Shown here in pieces: positions 18,192 through 27,996 of a DNA stretch of 64,000 nucleotides (position 1 is its first letter; each line of letters begins with the position of its first letter). Under the pieces are notes generated by a model that was given only the letters and a program-made list of their open reading frames with translations, ran no database searches and was not told the DNA's origin. The stretch spans positions 366,876 to 430,875 of the forward strand of contig NZ_KE384556.1 in NCBI RefSeq assembly GCF_000426705.1, read 5' to 3'. Source of the stretch: Spirochaeta cellobiosiphila DSM 17781. Lineage in GTDB: Bacteria > Spirochaetota > Spirochaetia > DSM-17781. Made by a program: the position numbers and the translations under genes.

Positions 18192-20483
18192 ATGAGGAAA
18201 ATACCACTAACAAAACAACTGGGATTTAAACAGGCTCTTCAGAATACAATTATTGTATTGATATTGATTTTAACACTTGTGTCCATTACGACAGGAGCCA
18301 TACAGAAAGCTTTGCTGTCGAAAAACTTTGATCAATTGCACAGTGTCCTAGTCTTGAAAAAACTGCAAGTCATTGACTATTTACAGGAAAAACAAAAAAA
18401 CATTAAAACAGCTAGCATAAATCCGGATATAAATGAATATGTATTGGAACTTATACAATATCATAATGAAATGGGGATAGGAACCGATGAAGGATTTGAT
18501 ATCTCCAGCTCTGGGTCACAAGTAACACAACCCTATTCTAAAATAGAAGAAAAAATATACGCAGCATTACAACCTTATTCCCGGATCTATGACATAAATG
18601 ATATTTACCTGATATGTTCCCGCCATGGACATGTCATGTTTTCCTTAAAAAAAAGAGATGATTTTCCTAGCAATATTGCCCAGGGAAGGTATAAAGATAG
18701 TGTTATAAACCGACTATGGAAGACGGTTGTAAGCACAAAACAAATACAGTTTGCAGATATTGATCTATATGCACCTGCTAATAATGAACCTGTATTATTA
18801 GTGGGAGCCCCTGTTTTTAATGGGGAGGAACTTCTGGCTGTAATGGTATTTGACTTACCAATTCAAAAAATCACCAATATTTTACAGGAAAAAAGTGGCA
18901 TGGGCTCTACGGGAGAATCTTATCTGGTAGGACAAGATTTTCGAATGAGGACCTCTTCCTTACTAGATCCTATCCAACATTCCTTAAAAGCCTCCTTTAA
19001 CGGACCTATAGAAAAGAACGGGGCAAAAACAGAGGCTGCAGGCAAAGCTTTACAGGGCGAAGAAAATGAAGGAAGTGCAACAGATTATCGAGATATAAAG
19101 GTATTTGCCGCTTGGAGTCCTCTCATAGAAAATACGCTGAACTGGGGGATTGTTTCTAAAATAGATCAATCAGAAGTTCTGACACCTCTCCATGGGATCT
19201 ACAGAACTATGACAATACTGGGATTAATATCCTTTATCATTGTGACTATTCTATCCTTACTCCAGGTAAAAGGGCTAACAAACCCTCTGAACGACCTAAT
19301 TGAAGCTTCTACTGAAATCGCCCAGGGGAACTTATCCTTCACCGTAAAAGACATGAAGAGACAGGATGAACTTGGTTTACTACATTCGCAATTCAAAGAC
19401 ATGATTGACTCTTTGACTGCCAAGGAAGAAGTTATCCATGCCATCGCTCAGGGGTCTGGTGACTTTACCGTTAAGGTTAAACTATCCTCACAAAATGATA
19501 GTTTTGGTCAGAATCTTCAGAATATGCTATCCAATCTAAATCAAGTATTACAAAAGGTTAGGAAGGCCTCCCTACAAGTATCAGAAGAAGCTGATCAAGT
19601 AAGTAATGCCAGTCAAAGCTTGAGTCAAGGATCAACAGAACAAGCCAGTGCCTTAGAACAGATATCAGCCTCCCTAACCTCTATTGAAGGACAATCCAAG
19701 CAAAATGCAGAGAATTCAGGGGAAGCCAATGCCTTGGTTAAACAGGCATTAATACAGGCTAGTGATGGTAATTCATTAATGAGTGAACTCAAGAAAGCTA
19801 TGGATGAAATCAATCGTTCCTCAGATCAAATCGGGCGTATCGTCAAAGTCATTGACGATATAGCTTTTCAAATAAATCTCCTTGCTTTAAATGCGAATGT
19901 GGAAGCAGCCAGAGCAGGAAAATATGGTAAGGGTTTTGGGGTGGTGGCTGAAGAAGTAAGGAATCTGGCAGCCAAAAGTGCTGATGCCGTAAAAGAAACG
20001 ACAGCGATGATAAAAGGGACCCAAAGCAATATCAAATCAGGTTCCCAGATTGCACAGCAAACAGCAGAGCAATTGAACAATATATTCGAAGGCGTAGACA
20101 AGGTCGCTGATATCATTGAGGAGATCTCAATGGCGAGCAAGGAGCAAGCCCAGAATATAGCCGAAATATCCACTGGACTCTCTCAAATAGATACAGTGAC
20201 CCAGGGAAATACAGCAAGTGCTGAAGAAAGTGCAGCAGCCGCTCAGGAGTTAGCCTCCCAGAGCCAATTCGTTATGAACTTAATATCCCAATTTAAACTA
20301 ATAGGAGACAATCCCAGTAACCAGACTTCTTTTGATCTTTCTCAAAAAGAAGATCACAAAGAAGATATTAAAAGACAAGCACTCCCTCCTATTGAACCTA
20401 AACGAAAAGAGGAAACGGGAATTAGACCACTCAACCCTGAGGACATCATCTCCCTTGACGATGAAGATTTTGAAACATTCTGA
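18192..20483 (+). CDS. Methyl-accepting chemotaxis protein with C-terminal CheR-docking-like tail
   Basis: Receptor of 763 residues. An N-terminal membrane segment (about 20-42) is followed by a dCache-like extracellular domain (about 45-330), a second membrane segment (about 336-358), HAMP (about 360-410), and a signalling domain. The tip motif contains AFQINLLALNANVEAARAG and KGFGVVAEEVRNLA. After the hairpin comes a polar linker of about 60 residues ending in DFETF. That matches the aromatic-x-x-aromatic pentapeptide that tethers CheR/CheB in other bacteria (NWETF in Tar). GTAGAGG precedes the ATG. The ligand is unknown. Confidence 0.92.
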   Translation: MRKIPLTKQLGFKQALQNTIIVLILILTLVSITTGAIQKALLSKNFDQLHSVLVLKKLQVIDYLQEKQKNIKTASINPDINEYVLELIQYHNEMGIGTDEGFDISSSGSQVTQPYSKIEEKIYAALQPYSRIYDINDIYLICSRHGHVMFSLKKRDDFPSNIAQGRYKDSVINRLWKTVVSTKQIQFADIDLYAPANNEPVLLVGAPVFNGEELLAVMVFDLPIQKITNILQEKSGMGSTGESYLVGQDFRMRTSSLLDPIQHSLKASFNGPIEKNGAKTEAAGKALQGEENEGSATDYRDIKVFAAWSPLIENTLNWGIVSKIDQSEVLTPLHGIYRTMTILGLISFIIVTILSLLQVKGLTNPLNDLIEASTEIAQGNLSFTVKDMKRQDELGLLHSQFKDMIDSLTAKEEVIHAIAQGSGDFTVKVKLSSQNDSFGQNLQNMLSNLNQVLQKVRKASLQVSEEADQVSNASQSLSQGSTEQASALEQISASLTSIEGQSKQNAENSGEANALVKQALIQASDGNSLMSELKKAMDEINRSSDQIGRIVKVIDDIAFQINLLALNANVEAARAGKYGKGFGVVAEEVRNLAAKSADAVKETTAMIKGTQSNIKSGSQIAQQTAEQLNNIFEGVDKVADIIEEISMASKEQAQNIAEISTGLSQIDTVTQGNTASAEESAAAAQELASQSQFVMNLISQFKLIGDNPSNQTSFDLSQKEDHKEDIKRQALPPIEPKRKEETGIRPLNPEDIISLDDEDFETF

Positions 20484-21644
20484 CTATATGAGAAGGGATA
20501 AGGTCATCACTGTCCGGTCACTATTAGCGATTTGACTAACCAGAGATTCCAGATATAATCCAACCTTTTGGCATTCATCAGATAAATAAGAAAGGTAATA
20601 AAGACCTAAATCACTCATTCCTGAGGACTGAGAATTATCTTTATAGAAATCAAGAAGGCTCTTCCTTTTCAGGTTGAGGTTCTTCTTGTCATTGACATTT
20701 TCTTTAAAAAACTCAAAATCAGCCACATTATTGTAAATGGATAACTGCAGCTTTGATCTTGACAATAGATTATTCTTGCGCGGGGACAGATGCCAGTTAA
20801 GATAGAGATTCTCTTCCCTCTGGGCCATTTCATTGACAAGCATGGCACGGACATCATCATCATAGAGCACTTGCTTAGGATCCATTCGTCCCTGGTATCG
20901 TTCCATGACAAATTTTTGTATATTCTTATTTTCTCCATAGAGAAGTAATTCCATGACAATCAAAGCAAGATATTCGGTGATTTTGGATTTATCAATAAAC
21001 TCTACTAGCAGTTGCCTTACTTTTGTTAAGGTCTGTTCAAAACCCTCTTCTTCAAAAAATTTGATAAAGATAAACCATCCTAAAGGACGTATCTTATCGA
21101 GGTATTTTTCACATAAGAAAATCTTTGTATTCTTCTCTCGAATATCCAGATCACTGGAGGTGATACTTTTAACCAAGGGATCCATAATGTTGTTCTTAAC
21201 TTGTTGAACGACTTTATAATTATCCTTTGTATATGCCACTAGATGGGATTCGGAAAAAGGACTTTGATCATATATCAGGTTCCCAGGATGGGTACGATTC
21301 CAATGTTTAATGAAAGGACTTCCTATTAACAGATCAAACACCAACTCATCAAATCGCCTATAAAAAGTCCCGTAACTTATTAACTTGGACAGATCCATTA
21401 TATCCTGCCTTTTGGATAAAAACTCAGGACGGCTCATTTCAATGTCCCTGATATAACCTAGATGAATCATCCGTTGCAGGGTCTGAGCATTAATGGATTC
21501 AAAGGAAGCCCCATAGCGTTCACTATTGTTGGCCATTTTATATTTTTTTAACTTCTTACCACTTTTGATAAAGAAACTGATTCCTTCATCTGTAAAAGTC
21601 ATTTTGACAGGTATTTTAATTGTTGAAGACTGTAATTTCTCCAT
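20484..21644 (-). CDS. Hypothetical protein of 386 residues
   Basis: I do not recognise this protein. It is cytoplasmic by sequence, charged and largely helical, with no membrane segment and few cysteines. It starts 7 bases after the nitroreductase stop, and its ribosome binding site (AGGGGA) lies in the end of that gene, so the two form an operon. Its stop codon abuts the stop of the convergent chemoreceptor gene with no spacer. A sensitive profile search is the only way to place it. Confidence 0.7.
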   Translation of the reverse strand: MEKLQSSTIKIPVKMTFTDEGISFFIKSGKKLKKYKMANNSERYGASFESINAQTLQRMIHLGYIRDIEMSRPEFLSKRQDIMDLSKLISYGTFYRRFDELVFDLLIGSPFIKHWNRTHPGNLIYDQSPFSESHLVAYTKDNYKVVQQVKNNIMDPLVKSITSSDLDIREKNTKIFLCEKYLDKIRPLGWFIFIKFFEEEGFEQTLTKVRQLLVEFIDKSKITEYLALIVMELLLYGENKNIQKFVMERYQGRMDPKQVLYDDDVRAMLVNEMAQREENLYLNWHLSPRKNNLLSRSKLQLSIYNNVADFEFFKENVNDKKNLNLKRKSLLDFYKDNSQSSGMSDLGLYYLSYLSDECQKVGLYLESLVSQIANSDRTVMTLSLLI

Positions 21645-21651
21645 AGGTCCC

Positions 21652-22161
21652 CTACCAATGTTCGAAGGAAGAGATACTGCCTACTGGAGTTCTATTCCGA
21701 ACACTTATATCTTCGTCAGGATAGCCAATAGTAATTAACATTACTACTTTCATTGAATAAGGAACCGTTAGGATTTCCCTGATTACCGGTTCTTGGTAAG
21801 TTGTGACAATACAAGAGCCAAGGCCTTCATGCTGAGCTTGTAATACCATATAGGAAGCAGCGAAAGTGAGATCAATAGGATAAGACAACTGGCCATTAGG
21901 CATTTTATAATCAACATTAGTCGTACATACAGCGATTATGGCTCCTGCCTGACTAATAAACTCCTCTCCATAAGCCGCATCCATTATCTGATCTTTGTTT
22001 TCCTGATTCTGGATGACAATGAACCGCCAGGGTTGTCTGTTTTTTGCAGAAGGAGCAATGCAACCAGCTTCAAGTATCCGATCAATAACAGACCTATCTA
22101 TGTCCCTATTTAAGTAACGTCTGATACTAAAGCGCTCACTTATTTCCTTCAGAATTTCCAT
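21652..22161 (-). CDS. Nitroreductase-family flavoprotein
   Basis: An FMN-dependent NAD(P)H oxidoreductase of about 169 residues. The N-terminal RFSIRRYLNRDIDRSVIDRILEAG and APSAKNRQPWRFIV segments bind FMN. GLGSCIVTTYQEP and IGYPDED mark the C-terminal part. The substrate is not predictable. The start is ATG 22161, 8 bases after AAGGAG, rather than the TTG one codon earlier. It is divergent from the M28-like gene 54 bp away and is followed by the unknown 386-residue protein. Confidence 0.88.
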   Translation of the reverse strand: MEILKEISERFSIRRYLNRDIDRSVIDRILEAGCIAPSAKNRQPWRFIVIQNQENKDQIMDAAYGEEFISQAGAIIAVCTTNVDYKMPNGQLSYPIDLTFAASYMVLQAQHEGLGSCIVTTYQEPVIREILTVPYSMKVVMLITIGYPDEDISVRNRTPVGSISSFEHW

Positions 22162-22178
22162 CAATAAATCTCCTTAGG

Positions 22179-22208
22179 TTGACGAAGGCTCAATACTACA
22201 CATAGACT
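22179..22208 (+). promoter_or_regulatory. Promoter of the M28-like gene (leaderless arrangement)
   Basis: TTGACG (22179-22184), an 18-base spacer and TAGACT (22203-22208). The ATG at 22216 follows 7 bases later and there is no ribosome binding site between them. Confidence 0.45.
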
Positions 22209-22215
22209 ACATCTT

Positions 22216-24426
22216 ATGTCGGGGCGAACCTTATTTATTTCTATGTTTATTATCTCTATGCTTACATTTACATTGTATCCTCAATCGACGAATACTGTAA
22301 GCCAACAAAATTTTAATGAGTATTATGAATATCTGACTCAACTAACCCCACGGCTAGAAGGATCGGTTAGAGAACAAAACGCTATTGCTTACATCATTAA
22401 TAAACTTAACAACTTAAGTCTTAGCTATGTTACAGATGATCTCTCCCAGGTAGAGAATACACACTCCTTCTCAAGTAGCATTCGTGTAGAGATTCCAGGA
22501 CAAAGACAAGACACACTCCTCATTGCTATTCCTCTATCAGCGAAAAGAAATAGCCAATCCCCCCATGATGGATCTGCTAACATTGCCCTTGCTTTAACTT
22601 TATTAGATATTTACAGTTCTATCAAACCCGAATTAACACTTAACTTTCTTTTTCTTGGAGCAGAGCAAGGTTCGTCCGAAGAATACCCCATAGGTAGTAA
22701 ATATTTCCTATCAGAATATTTTCCAACAGCACCTACGGCTCTCTTTTATTTAGATATGAAAGACCTCCCCCAGAGAATCACTATACAAACGGGGGGGGAT
22801 GGTATCATTAGCCCATACTGGTTGATCAAAGAAAGTACGAGAGCTTTAAAACAAGCAGATATTTTCTTTTTGTTAAAAGGAAATGAAACCCAGGTATTAC
22901 GTTTAGGACTACCTTCAGGATACAACAAGATTAGTCCCTATCTGAATGAACAAATTCCTGCCATTCTATTTGAAACAGGTGATAATGTATTAGCTAACAA
23001 TGAAGAAAGAGAAGAATGGGTTCAAAATTTTGATCAGTTTATCCAACAGTTTATGATCAATAATAAATCTGGTTTGAGTGAAGAATGGGATTTACATTAT
23101 CTTTTTTTCCAAGTACGGGAAAACTTTTTTCTATTAACAGAACAAACGTTGACAATCTTTTTATTAGCCTCTCTTCTTGTGCTTTATATTCTCACTAGTA
23201 TTTTCCAAAAAAACTTTAACTCACGTGTAGGTAAGGTCATACTGGGATTTTGGAATTTTCCTTTGCTCTTTGTTTTATTATTTACCATCTTTTATTTGTC
23301 TACCATCATTCTCAATTTAGTTATCGAGATTAGATCTTTCTCTGATTTATGGACCTATATTCCGTTAATATTTCTTTGGCTTAAGATTGCCGTAACAGCA
23401 TTCCTGTTTATGCTCTTCTTTGCCGCGTTTAAGCATTTGCCTATCAGTAGAAATCCGAAGCTATACTCTTCTATTGCTTTATTATTGTTTCTGGTGCTCT
23501 TCGTAGTAGCCCTCATCTATAATATCAGTTATTCCTACTATCCTCTGTGGGCATTGGTCATGACCATTTTGTTTATCATGATCCCTAAGAAAGAACTAAA
23601 GTTCCTGGCATTAGGAGCGAGCCCTATATGGTTTATAAAAGCTTCGGTAGATGTATTCTCCATACCCGAATACACCATTGTCAGAGGTCTGCTATTAAGT
23701 TCAGTTCAGGGCAACCTTATCCTTGGATTAATAATATTTCCCTTCGCCCTCCTTATCACCAGCTATCATTTTTTACCTAATAATCATCCTTTAAGAGGGA
23801 GTCAATATGTGACTTTAGGAGTGACAGGGGTATCAGGGATATTGGCCTTAGGATTATTTATATTCATCCTCAACTACAATCCTTTTACCTTAGAGAATCC
23901 TCAACCCATTAATGTGACCGTTGAAGCAGATATGCAGGAACAAAAGCATCAAATGACTATCACAACACCTATGCCTGTAGAAGAACTAACCTTTAATATT
24001 CTTGGTAGTGAATATGTTCTTCCTGCTAAAGAACAAGAAGCTTCTTATGATTTGCCATTCACTCCGGATTTATTGATGGTGGATAGTTTTGGTAATGCCT
24101 TCCTGGATAGAACTCACTATGAAATAGTCATTTTCCCTTTAGGAGAACCACGTAAGATTGACTTAACACTTACAGGAGACAACTTTAGTATCTATGATCT
24201 AAACTTTCCCTTTGATATCTACCCTGCTGATAACAAAGCAATCATTCATATTGGGGAAAATCCTCCCATCCCCTTGATTCTGGATATTACCTTAAATGGT
24301 GACGCAGATACGGCTCTCGATATTAATACCTATTATGATCAGTTGCCCTATAGATTTGTTTTTGATGATCCTTTTTTTAAATTAATAGAGCATATGAAAA
24401 TTCATACGAAATACCAAATACCTTAG
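22216..24426 (+). CDS. M28 peptidase-like membrane protein, active site degenerate
   Basis: A 736-residue protein with a signal peptide (about 1-25), an extracytoplasmic M28 aminopeptidase-like domain (about 30-290), some eight membrane segments (about 315-560) and a C-terminal beta-rich domain (about 570-736). In the M28 domain the HxD zinc motif is missing: PLSAKRN stands where aHyD is expected. The second Asp site may survive as PHDGSAN. The catalytic EE has become GAEQGSS. It is probably not a functional zinc peptidase. An 8-G run lies at 22791-22798. A HEAT-repeat protein follows 44 bp downstream. Confidence 0.7.
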   Translation: MSGRTLFISMFIISMLTFTLYPQSTNTVSQQNFNEYYEYLTQLTPRLEGSVREQNAIAYIINKLNNLSLSYVTDDLSQVENTHSFSSSIRVEIPGQRQDTLLIAIPLSAKRNSQSPHDGSANIALALTLLDIYSSIKPELTLNFLFLGAEQGSSEEYPIGSKYFLSEYFPTAPTALFYLDMKDLPQRITIQTGGDGIISPYWLIKESTRALKQADIFFLLKGNETQVLRLGLPSGYNKISPYLNEQIPAILFETGDNVLANNEEREEWVQNFDQFIQQFMINNKSGLSEEWDLHYLFFQVRENFFLLTEQTLTIFLLASLLVLYILTSIFQKNFNSRVGKVILGFWNFPLLFVLLFTIFYLSTIILNLVIEIRSFSDLWTYIPLIFLWLKIAVTAFLFMLFFAAFKHLPISRNPKLYSSIALLLFLVLFVVALIYNISYSYYPLWALVMTILFIMIPKKELKFLALGASPIWFIKASVDVFSIPEYTIVRGLLLSSVQGNLILGLIIFPFALLITSYHFLPNNHPLRGSQYVTLGVTGVSGILALGLFIFILNYNPFTLENPQPINVTVEADMQEQKHQMTITTPMPVEELTFNILGSEYVLPAKEQEASYDLPFTPDLLMVDSFGNAFLDRTHYEIVIFPLGEPRKIDLTLTGDNFSIYDLNFPFDIYPADNKAIIHIGENPPIPLILDITLNGDADTALDINTYYDQLPYRFVFDDPFFKLIEHMKIHTKYQIP

Positions 24427-24435
24427 CTGTTTGAT

Positions 24436-24464
24436 TTGACTAATGGTCTTGATACTCTTAGGAT
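24436..24464 (+). promoter_or_regulatory. Promoter of the HEAT-repeat gene (leaderless arrangement)
   Basis: TTGACT (24436-24441), a 17-base spacer and TAGGAT (24459-24464), with the ATG 6 bases further on. Confidence 0.45.
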
Positions 24465-24470
24465 GTCTTT

Positions 24471-26750
24471 ATGAAAAGAATAGTTCCTTTATTTATTTGG
24501 TTATCTATGTTACCCATGGTCTACGGACAAGTCATTAATAACAGTTTGGGTGATAAATTCACTTCTATATATCCTGAACTAAAACAAGGTTATATAGATC
24601 TTAATCGTAATTCCAGAAAAGATGAGTCAGGAGATATCAATGAAGTCATCCCTGATTCCCGTGTTAAAGACGAGAAAATACAAGTACAAGAAATCTTAGA
24701 TTTTCTTAAAATGTATTATCAATATATTCCCATGGCCAAGCTCGATCAAAGTTATCAAGCCTTGGTTAATGCCCAAGGACCTATAGGAGAACTGATAGCC
24801 CTAAGTTATACAGGAACAATGGCAGATATTCTCGATAAAAAGAAAGCCATAGGTGATCAACTGTTCTTAACACCTGCCGCGTACCAGGAAGCAATAGAAA
24901 AAATCAATGGGTACATAGCTAACATGAACAAAGCTTATCAGGAGGAAGGTCGTTCTCTGGAACAGACATTCCTCACATCAAGAGAGGAATTGCTTAAGAT
25001 GGTAGGAGAAGGCTATCCCTACCCTACTGGATTAAGTAATGCAGAAATCAAAGTACTGACCAACTCTATGATAACCTTAATGAATAAACCTCAGAACTAT
25101 TCAGAGGACCAGATAAAGAGTGCAATGAAACTCTCTGCTTTTCTAAAAGCAGAAGATACGGTTCCCTATATAGAACCCCTTTTAAGCACCCCTACATACT
25201 TTGATGAAGGAATTAACACCTTAGGGAAGATTGGAGGAAGTCAGGCTAGACAAATCCTTACTACCCAATTGCAGACTATCGGCAAGGCCAGAGAAGTCAT
25301 ACCCGTTTTAGAAGCTCTGGGCAAAGTCGCAGACGAAGAAGATGTTAACAATATAGTCAATTATATTGAACCTGAAGATGGATCAGCTCCCGTTCCGGAT
25401 TACGAAAAAGCGGCATTAAAATCATTGGCAGATATGTCCTTACGAGGGATAAGCGATAACAAAATACAAAGTATTTTTGAAACATATCTCAAATCAAACA
25501 ACCCAGAATTACGAATGGGAGCGATTAAAGGCTTGGGGAACCAGGGGACAAAAGCTGAGGAACTACTATTACCTCTTCTCAGGACAGAAAAGGATGAACA
25601 AGTTATCATTGAAACGATCAAAGCCTTATCTAGCTCAGCAAGCCGAGCAACCACACAAACCTTTTTAGGTCTACTGAGAACTGATACGTTAGAACCCCCA
25701 GTCCGTAGGGAGATCATTAAAAGTCTGGCCTCCTCCGATCAGGGAGTGCAAGCTGTACCATATATTGCCAATGACCTGAGTTCATCAGAAGAAATAGTAC
25801 AGTCTGCAGCGGTACAGGCTATGCTGGATCTATATCCCTATAATCCACAAACTGTGACGGCAACCTTAACCAGAGGGCTTCTCACCAATACGAATCCTAT
25901 ATACCGGGAATCAGCCAGTCAAATACTAGCCCAGTTAGCAGATCCGAATGCGGTTCCCACTCTCATTCAAATGCTGGATAAACCAGAAAGACAGGTTAAA
26001 GAGAATGCCACTTGGGCTTTGTACAAAATAGGCCCTGATAACAATGTAAGGCTATTAACAAATTTAAAAAACCTGGTTACCAGTGAAGCAGAACCTTTAT
26101 CTGTTAGGGTGAATGCCGTAAGAACCATTGGTAAAATAGGAACCGATACTCCCCAGCTAAATCTCTGGCAAACTCTTATGACGGCCGCCAAAATGAAAGG
26201 GGATAAGTATTACATGTTAAAGTTTTATGCTATCGAAGCCTTAGGGAATTTAGGGGATAAAAGAGAAGAAATCATTGATATATTAACACAAATTGCCACA
26301 CGAGACCGTGATGAGGAAACCCAAATAGTAGCCCTTGAGTCTTTGGGCAAATTAGGAATCCCTATTGCAGATACCGAATCTTCCCTCATTAGTTTATACA
26401 AAAAGAGTGACAACCCTAATGTTAAGCTACAAATCATATTGACCTTGAGTGATATGGATGCTTCGCGAGTGGTGGAAATCGCACCTGAAATGCTAGTTAA
26501 GGATATTGATTTATCCGCCAGAAAGAAGATCATTTATTCATTAAGTAGAATGGGAACAACTCAGACATTAACACTGTGTCTGGATGCGGCCAAAGTAGAA
26601 GATATATATGATTATGTTGGACAAATATTATCAGAAGCGAATCCCACTGTTATGAAACCACTTATCGCCCAAAGATTGAAAGGGGAAACAAATCAGGAAA
26701 TCATCCAATTACTGGAAGATTTGCAAGCAGAAATTGACGCGAGTTTTTAG
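24471..26750 (+). CDS. Exported HEAT-repeat protein
   Basis: A 759-residue protein with a signal peptide ending near MVYGQ (residue 20). A helical N-terminal region is followed, from about residue 230 to the C-terminus, by at least a dozen HEAT/PBS-lyase-like repeats of about 30-37 residues (for example LGKIGGSQARQILTTQL and ILAQLADPNAVPTLIQML). Such arrays act as protein-binding scaffolds, here probably periplasmic. It overlaps dinB by one base (TAGTG). The neighbouring M28-like membrane protein may be its partner, but this is inferred from position only. Confidence 0.8.
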   Translation: MKRIVPLFIWLSMLPMVYGQVINNSLGDKFTSIYPELKQGYIDLNRNSRKDESGDINEVIPDSRVKDEKIQVQEILDFLKMYYQYIPMAKLDQSYQALVNAQGPIGELIALSYTGTMADILDKKKAIGDQLFLTPAAYQEAIEKINGYIANMNKAYQEEGRSLEQTFLTSREELLKMVGEGYPYPTGLSNAEIKVLTNSMITLMNKPQNYSEDQIKSAMKLSAFLKAEDTVPYIEPLLSTPTYFDEGINTLGKIGGSQARQILTTQLQTIGKAREVIPVLEALGKVADEEDVNNIVNYIEPEDGSAPVPDYEKAALKSLADMSLRGISDNKIQSIFETYLKSNNPELRMGAIKGLGNQGTKAEELLLPLLRTEKDEQVIIETIKALSSSASRATTQTFLGLLRTDTLEPPVRREIIKSLASSDQGVQAVPYIANDLSSSEEIVQSAAVQAMLDLYPYNPQTVTATLTRGLLTNTNPIYRESASQILAQLADPNAVPTLIQMLDKPERQVKENATWALYKIGPDNNVRLLTNLKNLVTSEAEPLSVRVNAVRTIGKIGTDTPQLNLWQTLMTAAKMKGDKYYMLKFYAIEALGNLGDKREEIIDILTQIATRDRDEETQIVALESLGKLGIPIADTESSLISLYKKSDNPNVKLQIILTLSDMDASRVVEIAPEMLVKDIDLSARKKIIYSLSRMGTTQTLTLCLDAAKVEDIYDYVGQILSEANPTVMKPLIAQRLKGETNQEIIQLLEDLQAEIDASF

Positions 26751-27949
26751 TGAACAAAGTTATTTTCCACATTGATATGGATGCTTTCTACGCCTCTGTA
26801 GAACAAAGGGATAACCCCGACTACAGAGGTAAGCCGGTCATAGTAGGAGCCCTGCCGGGACATCGTGGCGTTGTATCGACCTGTAGCTACGAAGCACGTC
26901 AATTTGGTGTCAGATCTGGGTTGCCGATTTCCTATGCCTATTCACGTTGTCCTCAGGGAATATATATCCTCCCCAGAATGAAACACTATCAGCAGGTTAG
27001 TAATCAAATAATGACCATATTCCAGGATTATTCCCCTGCTATAACCCAACTATCTGTGGATGAAGCTTTCCTTGATATGACGGGGACGCAAAAACTATTT
27101 GGGGATCCCCAGTCAATTGCTGAGACAATAAAAAAACGAGTATATGACGAATTGGGTCTAACCTTAAGTATTGGAATTGCTCCTAATTATCTAGTAGCCA
27201 AAATGGCATCAGATTACAATAAACCTAATGGGTTATATGAAGTAACAGAGGATAAGATAGAGGACTTCATTGATCTTCTCCCTTTAAAGGACTTATGGGG
27301 AGTCGGCAAGAAGAGCCTTCAAATTATTGCTGAAGTGGGAATCACATCAACTAAACAATTAAGACAAGTTTCTCTAGAAGAATTGAAAAGCCTGTTCGGT
27401 CAGGCATCTGCCCATTATTTATATAATGTGGTTAGGGGCATTGATCCAGGACTTTTTGGCTCTGCACCTAAAAGTCATTCTATTAGTGCGGAAAGAACCT
27501 ACCCGGAAGATACAAGAGATGTTTTGCGTATAGAACGCACCTTATTAGAGATAAGCCATACCATTATGTTTCGTCTCATGCAAGAATCCTTTAGAGGAAA
27601 AACACTCGTATTCAAAATCCGATATGAAGATTTCACCACTTCGACAATTCAGCAAAAAAGACAAACCTATCTAACCAGTGCGGAGGAGATCTATGAAGGA
27701 GGCTTGGAACTTCTCAGGAAAAAGTGGAATAGAACCACCCCTATCCGTCTTATCGGTTTGGGTGTTACAAACTTAGAAAAACTGGGAGGTGCTAGCCAAC
27801 AAGAATTATTCGAGACTCCCTATACGAAGAAAAGAAAACTAGAAGAGACCGTATTACGAATCAAAAATAAATTCCCAGAAGGGAAGATAACAAAAGCTAG
27901 TTTGTTAAAAACAGAAAAAGATATTCCCTCTCATCCCCTCAAAAAATAG
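26750..27949 (+). CDS. dinB: DNA polymerase IV (Y family)
   Basis: A low-fidelity translesion polymerase of 399 residues. The catalytic sites are DMDAFYASVEQ near the N-terminus and SVDEAFLDMT near residue 105. A helix-hairpin-helix thumb (LWGVGKKSLQIIAEVGI) and a little-finger domain follow. The start is GTG at 26750, overlapping the stop of the HEAT gene, so expression appears coupled to that envelope protein. A beta-clamp-binding peptide is not obvious in the basic C-terminal tail. No LexA box was recognised nearby. Confidence 0.93.
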   Translation: MNKVIFHIDMDAFYASVEQRDNPDYRGKPVIVGALPGHRGVVSTCSYEARQFGVRSGLPISYAYSRCPQGIYILPRMKHYQQVSNQIMTIFQDYSPAITQLSVDEAFLDMTGTQKLFGDPQSIAETIKKRVYDELGLTLSIGIAPNYLVAKMASDYNKPNGLYEVTEDKIEDFIDLLPLKDLWGVGKKSLQIIAEVGITSTKQLRQVSLEELKSLFGQASAHYLYNVVRGIDPGLFGSAPKSHSISAERTYPEDTRDVLRIERTLLEISHTIMFRLMQESFRGKTLVFKIRYEDFTTSTIQQKRQTYLTSAEEIYEGGLELLRKKWNRTTPIRLIGLGVTNLEKLGGASQQELFETPYTKKRKLEETVLRIKNKFPEGKITKASLLKTEKDIPSHPLKK

Positions 27950-27996
27950 ATCCTATCCATTGTCATAACTTACAGATATAGACTAGCCTGTAATCT

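Noticed and set aside
21731-21752. PerR-like dyad AGTAAT-TAAC-ATTACT
   Set aside because: It lies within the nitroreductase coding sequence, far from any promoter, and has a 4-base rather than 1-base centre.
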